Part shown: positions 36,389-37,569 of the stretch, piece after piece | Layout of the letters: every line of letters begins with the position of its first letter | Position numbering within the stretch: the first letter of the stretch is position 1 | Source of the DNA: an uncultured Lachnospiraceae bacterium | Lineage (GTDB): Bacteria > Bacillota > Clostridia > Lachnospirales > Lachnospiraceae | Length of the DNA: 37,569 nt | NCBI GenBank assembly: GCA_902762955.1 | Contig: CACWQH010000028.1 | Location: 1 to 37,569, forward strand | Direction: 5' to 3' | Made by a program: the position numbers and the translations under genes | The notes under the pieces: generated by a model | What the model saw: the letters and a program-made list of their open reading frames with translations, nothing else | What the model was told of the DNA's origin: nothing | The model's database searches: none

Positions 36389-37327
36389 ATGAGATTAATT
36401 ACACGTTCTGACTTTGATGGTTTAGCTTGCGGTGCGCTTCTTAAAGAAGCTGGTATTATAGATTCATGGAAATTTGCACATCCAAAGGATCTGCAGGATG
36501 GACTTGTTCCTGTTGATGAAAATGACTGTCTTGCAAATGTTCCGTTTGTAGAGGGCTGTGGCCTTTGGTTTGACCATCATTCAAGTGAGTTTGAGAGAAA
36601 TCAACTTGAAGGAAAATATAAGGGCGAAAGCAGAGTTACTCCATCATGTGCAAGAATAATATATGAGTATTATGGTGGTGCTGAAAAGTTTTCACATCTT
36701 GATGAGATGATGGAAGCGGTTGATAAGGTTGATTCGGGTAACCTTACTATCGATGAGGTGCTTAATCCAACCGGATGGATACTCATAGGTTTCCTTATGG
36801 ATCCAAGAACAGGTCTTGGAAGATGGCGTCAGTTTACAATTCCTAATTATAAGCTTATGGAAGAGCTTATTGATGCGTGCAGAACCATGACAACAGAGGA
36901 GATTCTTAATCTTCCTGATGTTAAGGAAAGAATAGATGTATATAATGAGCAGACAGCTAAGTTCAAAGAAATGGTAACAGCTCATACAAGAGTTGAAAAG
37001 GATGTTATTATTTCAGACTTAAGAGGTGTTGATCCTATATATACCGGTAACAGATTTATGATTTACAGTATGTATCCTGAACAGAATATATCTGTATGGA
37101 TTGTAAACGGTAAGGGCGGTATGGGCTGCTCTGCAGCAGTAGGTTACAGCATCTTAAATAAGACCTCACATGTTGATGTAGGAAGCCTTATGCTTAAGTA
37201 TGGCGGTGGCGGACATAAGAAAGTTGGTACCGGCCAGTTCAACGATGAGGAAATGGATGAAAAGCTTGAAAAGCTCATCGACGAGATAGTAAATTATGAT
37301 AAGTACTATCCTGAAAAGGCTGAATAA
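36389..37327 (+). CDS. DHH family phosphoesterase
   Basis: A 312-residue DHH/DHHA1 phosphoesterase. Metal ligands are D8 and D10 (RSDFDG) and the DHH motif D62-H63-H64 (WFDHHSSEF); the C-terminal GGGGHKKVGTGQF (272-284) is the DHHA1 substrate loop. Members cleave polyphosphate, nanoRNA or cyclic dinucleotides; homologues in this group are often named exopolyphosphatases without proof. AAGGGGG precedes ATG 36389. It has its own promoter and terminator. Confidence 0.88.
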   Translation: MRLITRSDFDGLACGALLKEAGIIDSWKFAHPKDLQDGLVPVDENDCLANVPFVEGCGLWFDHHSSEFERNQLEGKYKGESRVTPSCARIIYEYYGGAEKFSHLDEMMEAVDKVDSGNLTIDEVLNPTGWILIGFLMDPRTGLGRWRQFTIPNYKLMEELIDACRTMTTEEILNLPDVKERIDVYNEQTAKFKEMVTAHTRVEKDVIISDLRGVDPIYTGNRFMIYSMYPEQNISVWIVNGKGGMGCSAAVGYSILNKTSHVDVGSLMLKYGGGGHKKVGTGQFNDEEMDEKLEKLIDEIVNYDKYYPEKAE

Positions 37328-37340
37328 AAAATACAAAATC

Positions 37341-37383
37341 AAAGATGCGTCATCGGGTAAAAAATCGGTGACGCATCTTTTTA
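37341..37383 (+). terminator. Intrinsic terminator of the DHH gene
   Basis: AAAGATGCGTCA (37341-37352) and TGACGCATCTTT (37369-37380) form an exact 12-bp stem with a TTTTT run (37378-37382). Confidence 0.9.
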
Positions 37384-37437
37384 GTTAGTCATTAACGTGT
37401 CTGGATAGAATAAACAGGTATTCAGAAGCATTTAACC

Positions 37438-37564
37438 CAATTTGCGTTAAATCAACAACGAAAATTCGCGATAGGTGCGTTAAAAAAATCGAACTGTTTG
37501 AGCGAAGCGAGTTTTCGATTTTTAGCACCTATAAAGAATTTGAGTGCGTTGATTTAGCAAATTG
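37438..37564. repeat. Long inverted repeat, MITE/REP-like
   Basis: CAATTTGC(GTT)AAATCAAC (37438-37456) recurs as reverse complement at 37546-37564. Further inward, AAATTC, ATAGGTGC and AAAAATCGAA recur in the same order on the other side, about 60-base arms with small mismatches. The centre GAGCGAAGCGAG makes the apex. I recall such hairpins as dispersed elements in this bacterial group. It lies downstream of the DHH terminator and near the window edge. Confidence 0.65.
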
Positions 37565-37569
37565 ATGGT

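Overview
The window looks like a chromosomal segment of an anaerobic Gram-positive Firmicute, most likely a member of the Lachnospiraceae (Clostridia). The grounds are moderately AT-rich DNA with strong AGGAGG-type ribosome sites, a tmk-yaaR-holB-ricT-trmN6-rsmI cluster ordered as in Firmicutes, a C-terminal SPKTG sortase signal, VanW, DUF815 and DUF3160 proteins, and a c-subunit carrying the Na+ ligand set. The genus cannot be fixed from the sequence. There are no rRNA or tRNA genes, no CRISPR array and no intact insertion sequence. The only transposase-related gene is the Rpn/PD-(D/E)XK family ORF cut by the left edge (minus strand, 1-720).

Left part (1095-11520): a consensus promoter drives a complete F1Fo ATP synthase operon, atpZ-atpI-atpB-atpE-atpF-atpH-atpA-atpG-atpD-atpC. 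The c-subunit (Q31, V62, E64, T65, T66, Y69) predicts Na+ coupling. Structured RNA lies in the atpI-atpB and atpA-atpG gaps. Twenty bases after atpC come a DUF3160 lipoprotein and an overlapping single-pass membrane protein, apparently in the same transcription unit.

Middle (11626-17866): a housekeeping cluster for DNA replication and RNA modification (tmk, yaaR, holB, ricT, trmN6, rsmI). It ends in a tandem-HTH regulator and a long perfect hairpin. A second unit (17864-20170) is a promoter, a leader with two hairpins, and a sortase-anchored surface protein. Then follow a fragment of an AlbA_2/Schlafen-type gene (57 codons), a small membrane protein, a DUF815 AAA ATPase whose 3' end has been tandemly duplicated, nth, a minus-strand TPR-like membrane protein, a 34-residue membrane peptide with a perfect Shine-Dalgarno, a VanW protein, a HypE-like AIR synthase, an Lrp/AsnC regulator, an aminotransferase, trmL, an unknown tail-anchored-like protein and a TIGR01212-type radical SAM protein.

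Right part (30567-37569) is the most accessory-looking. An archaeal-type AAA ATPase has a consensus promoter overlaid by about eleven CAGTAAA-like repeats phased at 10 bp. Next comes a response regulator followed by a 110-bp REP/MITE-like hairpin. Three to four TTAACCTTT direct repeats at 11-12 bp spacing then precede an ABC exporter (ATPase and permease) and a histidine kinase with one membrane segment. The same unit continues with a membrane-anchored Thr-rich protein with a toxin-module-like C-terminus and an orphan HicB antitoxin. A DHH phosphoesterase with its own promoter and terminator follows, and the window ends in a second long inverted repeat.
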